DNA from: Henricia sp. BOLD:AAB3569
Taxonomy: Eukaryota > Echinodermata > Asteroidea > Spinulosida > Echinasteridae
Assembly (NCBI GenBank): GCA_037783545.1
Contig: JBBELK010001443.1
Span: 1 to 64,000, forward strand
DNA length: 64,000 bases
Direction of reading: 5' to 3'
Below are positions 47,401-58,579 of this stretch, in pieces. The translations under genes and the position numbers were made by a program. Numbering within the stretch: position 1 is the first letter of the stretch; each line of letters opens with the position of its first letter. The notes beneath the pieces are model-generated. The model made no database searches. It was not told the DNA's origin and saw only the letters and a program-made list of their open reading frames with translations.

Positions 47401-49472
47401 CCAAACGTCGGAAAATTTGGAGGTCGAAAAATGTTCCGACGAACTTCAAATTTTGCATGCTCCAAAGACGCTATATTGCGCACTTGTCCTAAAAAATTGA
47501 CAGACTTTCGCCGGGAAATGGCAGAGAAATTTCAGAGTTTAGAAAAAAAAGGGGTTGGCGCTTCCTGGATGCTCCCGCAACCTGTGGCTGTCTGTACACA
47601 CCTCTTTGGTGTACTCCTGACTCGTGCGCATGCTCAGTCCTTCGGACTGTCGTTGACACGGCCCAGTTTGGGACGGGATTTTGGTCAAAGTGTGGTCCAA
47701 ACGTCGGCAAATTTGGAGGTCGAAAAATGTTCCGACGAACTTCAAATTTTGCATGCTCCAAAGACTCTATATTGCGCACTTGTCCTAAAAAATTGACAGA
47801 CTTTCGCCGGGAAATGGCAGAGAAATTTCAGAGTTTAGAAAAAAAAGGGGTTGGCGCTTCCTGGATGCTCCCGCAACCTGTGGCTGTCTGTACACACCTC
47901 TTTGGTGTACTCCTGACTCGTGCGCATGCTCAGTCCTTCGGACTGTCGTTGACACGGCCCAGTTTGGGACGGGATTTTGGTCAAAGTGTGGTCCAAACGT
48001 CGGCAAATTTGGAGGTCGAAAAATGTTCCGACGAACTTCAAATTTTGCATGCTCCAAAGACTCTATATTGCGCACTTGTCCTAAAAAATTGACAGACTTT
48101 CGCCGGGAAATGGCAGAGAAATTTCAGAGTTTAGAAAAAAAAGGGGTTGGCGCTTCCTGGATGCTCCCGCAACCTGTGGCTGTCTGTACACACCTCTTTG
48201 GTGTACTCCTGACTCGTGCGCATGTTCAGTCGTTGACACGGCCCAGTTTGGGACGGGATTTTGGTCAAAGTGTGGTCCAAACGTCGGCAAATTTGGAGGT
48301 CGAAAAATGTTCCGACGAACTTCAAATTTTGCATGCTCCAAAGACTCTATATTGCGCACTTGTCCTAAAAAATGGACAGACTTTCGCCGGGAAATGGCAG
48401 AGAAATTTCAGAGTTTAGAAAAAAAAGGGGTTGGCGCTTCCTGGATGCTCCCGCAACCTGTGGCTGTCTGTACACACCTCTTTGGTGTACTCCTGACTCG
48501 TGCGCATGCTCAGTCCTTCGGACTGTCGTTGACACGGCCCAGTTTGGGACGGGATTTTGGTCAAAGTGTGGTCCAAACGTCGGCAAATTTGGAGGTCGAA
48601 AAATGTTCCGACGAACTTCAAATTTTGCATGCTCCAAAGACTCTATATTGCGCACTTGTCCTAAAAAATTGACAGACTTTCGCCGGGAAATGGCAGAGAT
48701 ATTTCAGAGTTTAGAAAAAAAAGGGGTTGGCGCTTCCTGGATGCTCCCGCAACCTGTGGCTGTCTGTACACACCTCTTTGGTGTACTCCTGACTCGTGCG
48801 CATGCTCAGTCGTTCGGACTGTCGTTGACACGGCCCAGTTTGGGACGGGATTTTGGTCAAAGTGTGGTCCAAACGTCGGCAAATTTGGAGGTCGAAAAAT
48901 GTTCCGACGAACTTCAAATTTTGCATGCTCCAAAGACTCTATATTGCGCACTTGTCCTAAAAAAATGACAGACTTTCGCCGGGAAATGGCAGAGAAATTT
49001 CAGAGTTTAGAAAAAAAGGGGTTGGCGCTTCCTGGATGCTCCCGCAACCTGTGGCTGTCTGTACACACCTCTTTGGTGAACTCCTGACTCGTGCGCATGC
49101 TCAGTCGTTCGGACTGTCGTTGACACGGCCCAGTTTGGGACGGGATTTTGGTCAAAGTGTGGTCCAAACGTCGGCAAATTTGGAGGTCGAAAAATGTTCC
49201 GACGAACTTCAAATTTTGCATGCTCCAAAGACTCTATATTGCGCACTTGTCCTAAAAAATTGACAGACTTTCGCCGGGAAATGGCAGAGAAATTTCAGAG
49301 TTTAGAAAAAAAAAGGGGTTGGCGCTTCCTGGATGCTGCCGCAACCTGTGGCTGTCTGTACACACCTCTTTGGTGTACTCCTGACTCGTGCGCATGCTCA
49401 GTCCTTCGGACTGTCGTTGATACGGCCCAGTTTGGGACGGGATTTTGGTCAAAGTGTGGTCCAAACGTCGGC

Positions 49473-49762
49473 GCTTGGGCGGTCGGGTTGGCGTACGGGT
49501 TCTTTCCTCGCCTTTCACCTCTGGGGTCCCGGGTTCGAATCCGGGGCGTGTATGTGGATTGGGTTTGCAGTCCCTACTTGACCGCGTGGGTTTTCCCCTG
49601 GGGCATTTCTCTGGGGGTTTTCCTCCCACTTCTAAAACTGCAACTCCTTCTTCGTCATCTCAAGTTGATAATATAGTATAGTTAAAGCTAAAACCGTATA
49701 GTTGATGGCATAAAGGGCCTTAGTTGCCGAAGATGCCATAAAATATACAACAACAACAACAA
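49473..49762 (+). mobile_element. tRNA-derived SINE, copy 3 (complete, 290 bp)
   Basis: This is a complete copy with B box at 49532-49542, direct repeats at 49461-49472 and from 49763, and a five-unit CAA tail. The host monomer carries TTGATACGG, GCTGCCGC and downstream GACGCTATATT, as in copies 1 and 2. It lacks the CAGATAAATTT allele of those copies, so flanking sequence has been exchanged. Confidence 0.88.
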
Positions 49763-50146
49763 CCAAACGTCGGCAAATTTGGAGGTCGAAAAATGTTCCG
49801 ACGAACTTCAAATTTTGCATGCTCCAAAGACGCTATATTGCGCACTTGTCCTAAAAAATTGACAGACTTTCGCCGGGAAATGGCAGAGAAATTTCAGAGT
49901 TTAGAAAAAAAAGGGGTTGGCGCTTCCTGGATGCTCCCGCAACCTGTGGCTGTCTGTACACACCTCTTTGGTGTACTCCTGACTCGTGCGCATGCTCAGT
50001 CCTTCGGACTGTCGTTGACACGGCCCAGTTTGGGACGGGATTTTGGTCAAAGTGTGGTCCAAACGTCGGCAAATTTGGAGGTCGAAAAATGTTCCGACGA
50101 ACTTCAAATTTTGCATGCTCCAAAGACTCTATATTGCGCACTTGTC

Positions 50147-51830
50147 CTAAAAAATTGACAGACTTTCGCCGGGAAATGGCAGAGATATTTCAGAGTTTAG
50201 AAAAAAAAGGGGTTGGCGCTTCCTGGATGCTCCCGCAACCTGTGGCTGTCTGTACACACCTCTTTGGTGTACTCCTGACTCGTGCGCATGCTCAGTCGTT
50301 CGGACTGTCGTTGACACGGCCCAGTTTGGGACGGGATTTTGGTCAAAGTGTGGTCCAAACGTCGGCAAATTTGGAGGTCGAAAAATGTTCCGACGAACTT
50401 CAAATTTTGCATGCTCCAAAGACTCTATATTGCGCACTTGTCCTAAAAAAATGACAGACTTTCGCCGGGAAATGGCAGAGAAATTTCAGAGTTTAGAAAA
50501 AAAGGGGTTGGCGCTTCCTGGATGCTCCCGCAACCTGTGGCTGTCTGTACACACCTCTTTGGTGAACTCCTGACTCGTGCGCATGCTCAGTCGTTCGGAC
50601 TGTCGTTGACACGGCCCAGTTTGGGACGGGATTTTGGTCAAAGTGTGGTCCAAACGTCGGCAAATTTGGAGGTCGAAAAATGTTCCGACGAACTTCAAAT
50701 TTTGCATGCTCCAAAGACTCTATATTGCGCACTTGTCCTAAAAAATTGACAGACTTTCGCCGGGAAATGGCAGAGAAATTTCAGAGTTTAGAAAAAAAAG
50801 GGGTTGGCGCTTCCTGGATGCTCCCGCAACCTGTGGATGTCTGTACACACCTCTTTGGTGTACTCCTGACTCGTGCGCATGCTCAGTCCTTCGGACTGTC
50901 GATTGACACGGCCCAGTTTGGGACGGGATTTTGGTCAAAGTGTGGTCCAAACGTCGGCAAATTTGGAGGTCGAAAAATGTTCCGACGAACTTCAAATTTT
51001 GCATGCTCCAAAGACTCTATATTGCGCACTTGTCCTAAAAAATTGACAGACTTTCGCCGGGAAATGGCAGAGAAATTTCAGAGTTTAGAAAAAAAAGGGG
51101 TTGGCGCTTCCTGGATGCTCCCGCAACCTGTGGCTGTCTGTACACACCTCTTTGGTGTACTCCTGACTCGTGCGCATGCTCAGTCCTTCGGACTGTCGTT
51201 GACACGGCCCAGTTTGGGACGGGATTTTGGTCAAAGTGTGGTCCAAACGTCGGCAAATTTGGAGGTCGAAAAATGTTCCGACGAACTTCAAATTTTGCAT
51301 GCTCCAAAGACTCTATATTGCGCACTTGTCCTAAAAAATTGACAGACTTTCGCCGGGAAATGGCAGAGAAATTTCAGAGTTTAGAAAAAAAAGGGGTTGG
51401 CGCTTCCTGGATGCTCCCGCAACCTGTGGCTGTCTGTACACACCTCTTTGGTGTACTCCTGACTCGTGCGCATGCTCAGTCCTTCGGACTGTCGTTGACA
51501 CGGCCCAGTTTGGGACGGGATTTTGGTCAAAGTGTGGTCCAAACGTCGGCAAATTTGGAGGTCGAAAAATGTTCCGACGAACTTCAAATTTTGCATTCTC
51601 CAAAGACTCTATATTGCGCACTTGTCCTAAAAAATTGACAGACTTTCGCCGGGAAATGGCAGAGAAATTTGAGAGTTTAGAAAAAAAAGGGGTTGGCGCT
51701 TCCTGGATGCTCCCGCAACCTGTGGCTGTCTGTACACACCTCTTTGGTGTACTCCTGACTCGTGCGCATGCTCAGTCCTTCGGACTGTCGTTGACACGGC
51801 CCAGTTTGGGACGGGATTTTGGTCAAAGTG
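50147..51830 (+). repeat. Satellite monomers between SINE copies 3 and 4
   Basis: About five to six monomers lie here. The two units from about 50147 repeat those from 48661 at a 1486-bp step (CAGAGATATTTC, GTCGTTCGG and GGTGAACTCC alleles). The GTCGATTGACACGG insertion near 50901 matches the one near 45290. The array is thus a mosaic of segments of neighbouring HORs. No gene is seen. Confidence 0.85.
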
Positions 51831-52033
51831 TGGGTTTGCAGTCCCTACTTGACCGCGTGGGTTTTCCCCTGGGGCATTTCTCTGGGGGTTTTCCTCCCAC
51901 TTCTAAAACTGCAACTCCTTCTTCGTCATCTCAAGTTGATAATATAGTATAGTTAAAGCTAAAACCGTATAGTTGATGGCATAAAGGGCCTTAGTTGCCG
52001 AAGATGCCATAAAATATACAACAACAACAACAA
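51831..52033 (+). mobile_element. SINE copy 4, 5' part deleted (203 bp remain)
   Basis: The tRNA-like head with A and B boxes is missing, so this copy cannot use the internal Pol III promoter. The 3' part, stem-loop, five CAA units and right flank (from 52034) are as in the complete copies. The monomer sequence ends at GTCAAAGTGTGG and joins the SINE at GGGTTTGCAG, with TGG shared at 51831-51833. Comparison with copy 1 gives a 103-bp deletion that also removed the left direct repeat. Since the 3' junction is identical to the others, this is a secondary deletion and not an independent 5'-truncated insertion. Confidence 0.88.
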
Positions 52034-52344
52034 CCAAACGTCGGCAAATTTGGAGGTCGAAAAATGTTCCGACGAACTTCAAATTTTGCATGCTCCAAAG
52101 ACTCTATATTGCGCACTTGTCCTAAAAAATTGACAGACTTCCGCCGGGAAATGGCAGAGAAATTTCAGAGTTTAGAAGAAAAAAAAGGGGTTGGCGCTTC
52201 CTGGATGCTCCCGCAACCTGTGGCTGTCTGTACACACCTCTTTGGTGTACTCCTGACTCGTGCGCATGCTCAGTCCTTCGGACTGTCGTTGACACGGCCC
52301 AGTTTGGGACGGGATTTTGGTCAAAGTGTGGTCCAAACGTCGGC

Positions 52345-52634
52345 GCTTGGGCGGTCGGGTTGGCGTACGGGTTCTTTCCTCGCCTTTCACCTCTGGGGTC
52401 CCGGGTTCGAATCCGGGGCGTGTATGTGGATTGGGTTTGCAGTCCCTACTTGACCGCGTGGGTTTTCCCCTGGGGCATTTCTCTGGGGGTTTTCCTCCCA
52501 CTTCTAAAACTGCAACTCCTTCTTCGTCATCTCAAGTTGATAATATAGTATAGTTAAAGCTAAAACCGTATAGTTGATGGCATAAAGGGCCTTAGTTGCC
52601 GAAGATGCCATAAAATATACAACAACAACAACAA
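52345..52634 (+). mobile_element. tRNA-derived SINE, copy 5 (complete, 290 bp)
   Basis: This is a complete copy with B box at 52404-52414, direct repeats at 52333-52344 and from 52635, and a CAA5 tail. The host monomer has TTGACACGG and downstream GACTCTATATT, that is, the array consensus and not the alleles around copies 1-3. Confidence 0.88.
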
Positions 52635-53241
52635 CCAAACGTCGGCAAATTTGGAGGTCGAAAAATGTTCCGACGAACTTCAAATTTTGCATGCTCCAAA
52701 GACTCTATATTGCGCACTTGTCCTAAAAAATTGACAGACTTTCGCCGGGAAATGGCAGAGAAATTTCAGAGTTTAGAAAAAAAAGGGGTTGGCGCTTCCT
52801 GGATGCTCCCGCAACCTGTGGCTGTCTGTACACACCTCTTTGGTGTACTCCTGACTCGTGCGCATGCTCAGTCCTTCGGACTATCGTTGACACGGCATAG
52901 TTTGGGACGGGATTTTGGTCAAAGTGTGGTCCAAACGTCGGCAAATTTGGAGGTCGAAAAATGTTCCGACGAACTTCAAATTTTGCATGCTCCAAAGACT
53001 CTATATTGCGCACTTGTCCTAAAAAATTGACAGACTTCCGCCGGGAAATGGCAGAGAAATTTCAGAGTTTAGAAGAAAAAAAAGGGGTTGGCGCTTCCTG
53101 GATGCTCCCGCAACCTGTGGCTGTCTGTACACACCTCTTTGGTGTACTCCTGACTCGTGCGCATGCTCAGTCCTTCGGACTGTCGTTGACACGGCCCAGT
53201 TTGGGACGGGATTTTGGTCAAAGTGTGGTCCAAACGTCGGC

Positions 53242-53531
53242 GCTTGGGCGGTCGGGTTGGCGTACGGGTTCTTTCCTCGCCTTTCACCTCTGGGGTCCCG
53301 GGTTCGAATCCGGGGCGTGTATGTGGATTGGGTTTGCAGTCCCTACTTGACCGCGTGGGTTTTCCCCTGGGGCATTTCTCTGGGGGTTTTCCTCCCACTT
53401 CTAAAACTGCAACTCCTTCTTCGTCATCTCAAGTTGATAATATAGTATAGTTAAAGCTAAAACCGTATAGTTGATGGCATAAAGGGCCTTAGTTGCCGAA
53501 GATGCCATAAAATATACAACAACAACAACAA
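53242..53531 (+). mobile_element. tRNA-derived SINE, copy 6 (complete, 290 bp)
   Basis: This is a complete copy with B box at 53301-53311, direct repeats at 53230-53241 and from 53532, and a CAA5 tail. The SINE and host unit match copy 5; downstream the CCTAACAAATTG allele (near 53622) is shared with copy 7. Confidence 0.88.
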
Positions 53532-55910
53532 CCAAACGTCGGCAAATTTGGAGGTCGAAAAATGTTCCGACGAACTTCAAATTTTGCATGCTCCAAAGAC
53601 TCTATATTGCGCACTTGTCCTAACAAATTGACAGACTTTCGCCGGGAAATGGCAGAGAAATTTCAGAGTTTAGAAAAAAAGGGGTTGGCGCTTCCTGGAT
53701 GCTCCCGCAACCTGTGGCTGTCTGTACACACCTCTTTGGTGTACTCCTGACTCGTGCGCATGCTCAGTCCTTCGGACTGTCGTTGACACGGCCCAGTTTG
53801 GGACGGGATTTTGGTCAAAGTGTGGTCCAAACGTCGGCAAATTTGGAGGTCGAAAAATGTTCCGACGAACTTCAAATTTTGCATGCTCCAAAGACTCTAT
53901 ATTGCGCACTTGTCCTAAAAAATTGACAGACTTTCGCCAGGAAATGGCAGAGAAATTTCAGAGTTTAGAAAAAAAAGGGGTTGGCGCTTCCTGGATGCTC
54001 CCGCAACCTGTGGCTGTCTGTACACACCTCTTTGGTGTACTCCTGACTCGTGGGCATGCTCAGTCCTTCGGACTGTCGTTGACACGGCCCAGTTTGGGAC
54101 GGGATTTTGGTCAAAGTGTGGTCCAAACGTCGGCAAATTTGGAGGTCGAAAAATGTTCCGACGAACTTCAAATTTTGCATGCTCCAAAGACTCTATATTG
54201 CGCACTTGTCCTAAAAAATTGACAGACTTTCGCCGGGAAATGGCAGAGAAATTTCAGAGTTTAGAAAAAAAAGGGGTTGGCGCTTCCTGGATGCTCCCGC
54301 AACCTGTGGCTGTCTGTACACACCTCTTTGGTGTACTCCTGACTCGTGCGCATGCTCAGTCCTTCGGACTGTCGTTGACACGGCCCAGTTTGGGACGGGA
54401 TTTTGGTCAAAGTGTGGTCCAAACGTCGGCAAATTTGGAGGTCGAAAAATGTTCCGACGAACTTTAAATTTTGCATGCTCCAAAGACTCTATATTGCGCA
54501 CTTGTCCTAAAAAATTGACAGACTTTCGCCGGGAAATGGCAGAGAAATTTCAGAGTTTAGAAAAAAAAGGGGTTGGCGCTTCCTGGATGCTCCCGAAACC
54601 TGTAGCTGTCTGTACACACCTCTTTGGTGTACTCCTGACTCGTGCGCATGCTCAGTCCTTCGGACTGTCGTTGACACGGCCCAGTTTGGGACGGGATTTT
54701 GGTCAAAGTGTGGTCCAAACGTCGGCAAATTTGGAGGTCGAAAAATGTTCCGACGAACTTCAAATTTTGCATGCTCCAAAGACTCTATATTGCGCACTTG
54801 TCCTAAAAAATTGACAGACTTTCGCCGGGAAATGGCAGAGAAATTTCAGAGTTTAGAAAAAAAAGGGGTTGGCGCTTCCTGGATGCTCCCGCAACCTGTG
54901 GCTGTCTGTACACACCTCTTTGGTGTACTCCTGACTCGTGCGCATGCTCAGTCGTTCGGACTGTCGTTGACACGGCCCAGTTTGGGACGGGATTTTGGTC
55001 AAAGTGTGGTCCAAACGTCGGCAAATTTGGAGGTCGAAAAATGTTCCGACGAACTTCAAATTTTGCATGCTCCAAAGACTCTATATTGCGCACTTGTCCT
55101 AAAAAATTGACAGACTTTCGCCGGGAAATGGCAGAGAAATTTCAGAGTTTAGAAAAAAAAGGGGTTGGCGCTTCCTGGATGCTCCCGCAACCTGTGGCTG
55201 TCTGTACACACCTCTTTGGTGTACTCCTGACTCGTGCGCATGCTCAGTCCTTCGGACTGTCGCTGACACGGCCCAGTTTGGGACGGGATTTTGGTCAAAG
55301 TGTGGTCCAAACGTCGGCAAATTTGGAGGTCGAAAAATGTTCCGACGAACTTCAAATTTTGCATGCTCCAAAGACTCTATATTGCGCACTTGTCCTAAAA
55401 AAATGACAGACTTTCGCCGGGAAATGGCAGAGAAATTTCAGAGTTTAGAAAAAAAAGGGGTTGGCGCTTCCTGGATGCTCCCGCAACCTGTGGCTGTCTG
55501 TACACACCTCTTTGGTGTACTCCTGACTCGTGCGCATGCTCAGTCCTTCGGACTGTCGTTGACACGGCCCGGTTTGGGACGGGATTTTGGTCAAAGTGTG
55601 GTCCAAACGTCGGCAAATTTGGAGGTCGAAAAATGTTCCGACGAACTTCAAATTTTGCATGCTCCAAAGACTCTATATTGCGCACTTGTCCTAAAAAATT
55701 GACAGACTTTCGCCGGGAAATGGCAGAGAAATTTCAGAGTTTAGAAAAAAAAGGGGTTGGCGCTTCCTGGATGCTCCCGCAACCTGTGGCTGTCTGTACA
55801 CACCTCTTTGGTGTACTCCTGACTCGTGCGCATGCTCAGTCCTTCGGACTGTCGTTGACACGGCCCAGTTTGGGACGGGATTTTGGTCAAAGTGTGGTCC
55901 AAACGTCGGC

Positions 55911-56200
55911 GCTTGGGCGGTCGGGTTGGCGTACGGGTTCTTTCCTCGCCTTTCACCTCTGGGGTCCCGGGTTCGAATCCGGGGCGTGTATGTGGATTGG
56001 GTTTGCAGTCCCTACTTGACCGCGTGGGTTTTCCCCTGGGGCATTTCTCTGGGGGTTTTCCTCCCACTTCTAAAACTGCAACTCCTTCTTCGTCATCTCA
56101 AGTTGATAATATAGTATAGTTAAAGCTAAAACCGTATAGTTGATGGCATAAAGGGCCTTAGTTGCCGAAGATGCCATAAAATATACAACAACAACAACAA
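55911..56200 (+). mobile_element. tRNA-derived SINE, copy 7 (complete, 290 bp)
   Basis: This is a complete copy with B box at 55970-55980, direct repeats at 55899-55910 and from 56201, and a CAA5 tail. It is the last SINE of the window. The upstream half-monomer has the standard 8-A run, unlike copies 5 and 6, while the downstream flank matches copy 6. The upstream flank was therefore exchanged separately. Confidence 0.88.
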
Positions 56201-58579
56201 CCAAACGTCGGCAAATTTGGAGGTCGAAAAATGTTCCGACGAACTTCAAATTTTGCATGCTCCAAAGACTCTATATTGCGCACTTGTCCTAACAAATTGA
56301 CAGACTTTCGCCGGGAAATGGCAGAGAAATTTCAGAGTTTAGAAAAAAAGGGGTTGGCGCTTCCTGGATGCTCCCGCAACCTGTGGCTGTCTGTACACAC
56401 CTCTTTGGTGTACTCCTGACTCGTGCGCATGCTCAGTCCTTCGGACTGTCGTTGACACGGCCCAGTTTGGGACGGGATTTTGGTCAAAGTGTGGTCCAAA
56501 CGTCGGCAAATTTGGAGGTCGAAAAATGTTCCGACGAACTTCAAATTTTGCATGCTCCAAAGACTCTATATTGCGCACTTGTCCTAAAAAATTGACAGAC
56601 TTTCGCCAGGAAATGGCAGAGAAATTTCAGAGTTTAGAAAAAAAAGGGGTTGGCGCTTCCTGGATGCTCCCGCAACCTGTGGCTGTCTGTACACACCTCT
56701 TTGGTGTACTCCTGACTCGTGGGCATGCTCAGTCCTTCGGACTGTCGTTGACACGGCCCAGTTTGGGACGGGATTTTGGTCAAAGTGTGGTCCAAACGTC
56801 GGCAAATTTGGAGGTCGAAAAATGTTCCGACGAACTTCAAATTTTGCATGCTCCAAAGACTCTATATTGCGCACTTGTCCTAAAAAATTGACAGACTTTC
56901 GCCGGGAAATGGCAGAGAAATTTCAGAGTTTAGAAAAAAAAGGGGTTGGCGCTTCCTGGATGCTCCCGCAACCTGTGGCTGTCTGTACACACCTCTTTGG
57001 TGTACTCCTGACTCGTGCGCATGCTCAGTCCTTCGGACTGTCGTTGACACGGCCCAGTTTGGGACGGGATTTTGGTCAAAGTGTGGTCCAAACGTCGGCA
57101 AATTTGGAGGTCGAAAAATGTTCCGACGAACTTTAAATTTTGCATGCTCCAAAGACTCTATATTGCGCACTTGTCCTAAAAAATTGACAGACTTTCGCCG
57201 GGAAATGGCAGAGAAATTTCAGAGTTTAGAAAAAAAAGGGGTTGGCGCTTCCTGGATGCTCCCGAAACCTGTAGCTGTCTGTACACACCTCTTTGGTGTA
57301 CTCCTGACTCGTGCGCATGCTCAGTCCTTCGGACTGTCGTTGACACGGCCCAGTTTGGGACGGGATTTTGGTCAAAGTGTGGTCCAAACGTCGGCAAATT
57401 TGGAGGTCGAAAAATGTTCCGACGAACTTCAAATTTTGCATGCTCCAAAGACTCTATATTGCGCACTTGTCCTAAAAAATTGACAGACTTTCGCCGGGAA
57501 ATGGCAGAGAAATTTCAGAGTTTAGAAAAAAAAGGGGTTGGCGCTTCCTGGATGCTCCCGCAACCTGTGGCTGTCTGTACACACCTCTTTGGTGTACTCC
57601 TGACTCGTGCGCATGCTCAGTCGTTCGGACTGTCGTTGACACGGCCCAGTTTGGGACGGGATTTTGGTCAAAGTGTGGTCCAAACGTCGGCAAATTTGGA
57701 GGTCGAAAAATGTTCCGACGAACTTCAAATTTTGCATGCTCCAAAGACTCTATATTGCGCACTTGTCCTAAAAAATTGACAGACTTTCGCCGGGAAATGG
57801 CAGAGAAATTTCAGAGTTTAGAAAAAAAAGGGGTTGGCGCTTCCTGGATGCTCCCGCAACCTGTGGCTGTCTGTACACACCTCTTTGGTGTACTCCTGAC
57901 TCGTGCGCATGCTCAGTCCTTCGGACTGTCGCTGACACGGCCCAGTTTGGGACGGGATTTTGGTCAAAGTGTGGTCCAAACGTCGGCAAATTTGGAGGTC
58001 GAAAAATGTTCCGACGAACTTCAAATTTTGCATGCTCCAAAGACTCTATATTGCGCACTTGTCCTAAAAAAATGACAGACTTTCGCCGGGAAATGGCAGA
58101 GAAATTTCAGAGTTTAGAAAAAAAAGGGGTTGGCGCTTCCTGGATGCTCCCGCAACCTGTGGCTGTCTGTACACACCTCTTTGGTGTACTCCTGACTCGT
58201 GCGCATGCTCAGTCCTTCGGACTGTCGTTGACACGGCCCGGTTTGGGACGGGATTTTGGTCAAAGTGTGGTCCAAACGTCGGCAAATTTGGAGGTCGAAA
58301 AATGTTCCGACGAACTTCAAATTTTGCATGCTCCAAAGACTCTATATTGCGCACTTGTCCTAAAAAATTGACAGACTTTCGCCGGGAAATGGCAGAGAAA
58401 TTTCAGAGTTTAGAAAAAAAAGGGGTTGGCGCTTCCTGGATGCTCCCGCAACCTGTGGCTGTCTGTACACACCTCTTTGGTGTACTCCTGACTCGTGCGC
58501 ATGCTCAGTCCTTCGGACTGTCGTTGACACGGCCCAGTTTGGGACGGGATTTTGGTCAAAGTGTGGTCCAAACGTCGGC

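Larger units (their letters stand above)
43060..50146 (+). repeat. SINE-bearing higher-order repeat, 2362-2363 bp, three copies
   Basis: Equivalent points fall at 43060, 45423 and 47785. In each copy there is a normal unit, a 284-bp hairpin-deleted unit, further normal units, a 7-A unit and one unit split by a full 290-bp SINE. SINE starts at 44748, 47111 and 49473 keep the same 2362-2363-bp step. The one-base difference is an extra A in GTCGATTGACACGG near 45290. The third copy is a mosaic, with CAGAGATATTTCAG and GTCGTTCGG alleles not seen in the first two. Seven monomers plus one SINE-split monomer account for the length. Confidence 0.88.
51831..53531 (+). repeat. SINE-bearing short units of 601 and 897 bp
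   Basis: The right ends of SINE copies 4, 5 and 6 lie at 52034, 52635 and 53532, so steps are 601 bp (one SINE-split monomer) and 897 bp (one SINE-split monomer plus one normal). Both SINE-split units of copies 5 and 6 share ACTTCCGCCGGG and a three-base longer AGAAGAAAAAAAAGG stretch (near 52174 and 53072), which marks them as recent copies of each other. Confidence 0.85.
53242..58579 (+). repeat. SINE-led higher-order repeat: two copies of 2669 bp
   Basis: Equivalent points 53242 and 55911 (SINE starts), CCTAACAAATTG near 53622 and 56291, GTGGGCATGC near 54050 and 56719, AACTTTAAATTT near 54462 and 57131, CCCGAAACCTGTAGC near 54592 and 57261, and CCCGGTTTGGG near 55568 and 58237 all lie 2669 bp apart. 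Each unit is the SINE plus about eight monomers. The first unit is followed by SINE copy 7, whereas the second is followed by a plain monomer near 58302-58667. This marks the right limit of SINE-bearing DNA in the window. Confidence 0.9.

Noticed and set aside
51831..52033. Copy 4 as an independent 5'-truncated SINE insertion
   Set aside because: Its 3' junction with the monomer is identical to all other copies and it has no target duplication of its own; a 103-bp internal deletion explains it.
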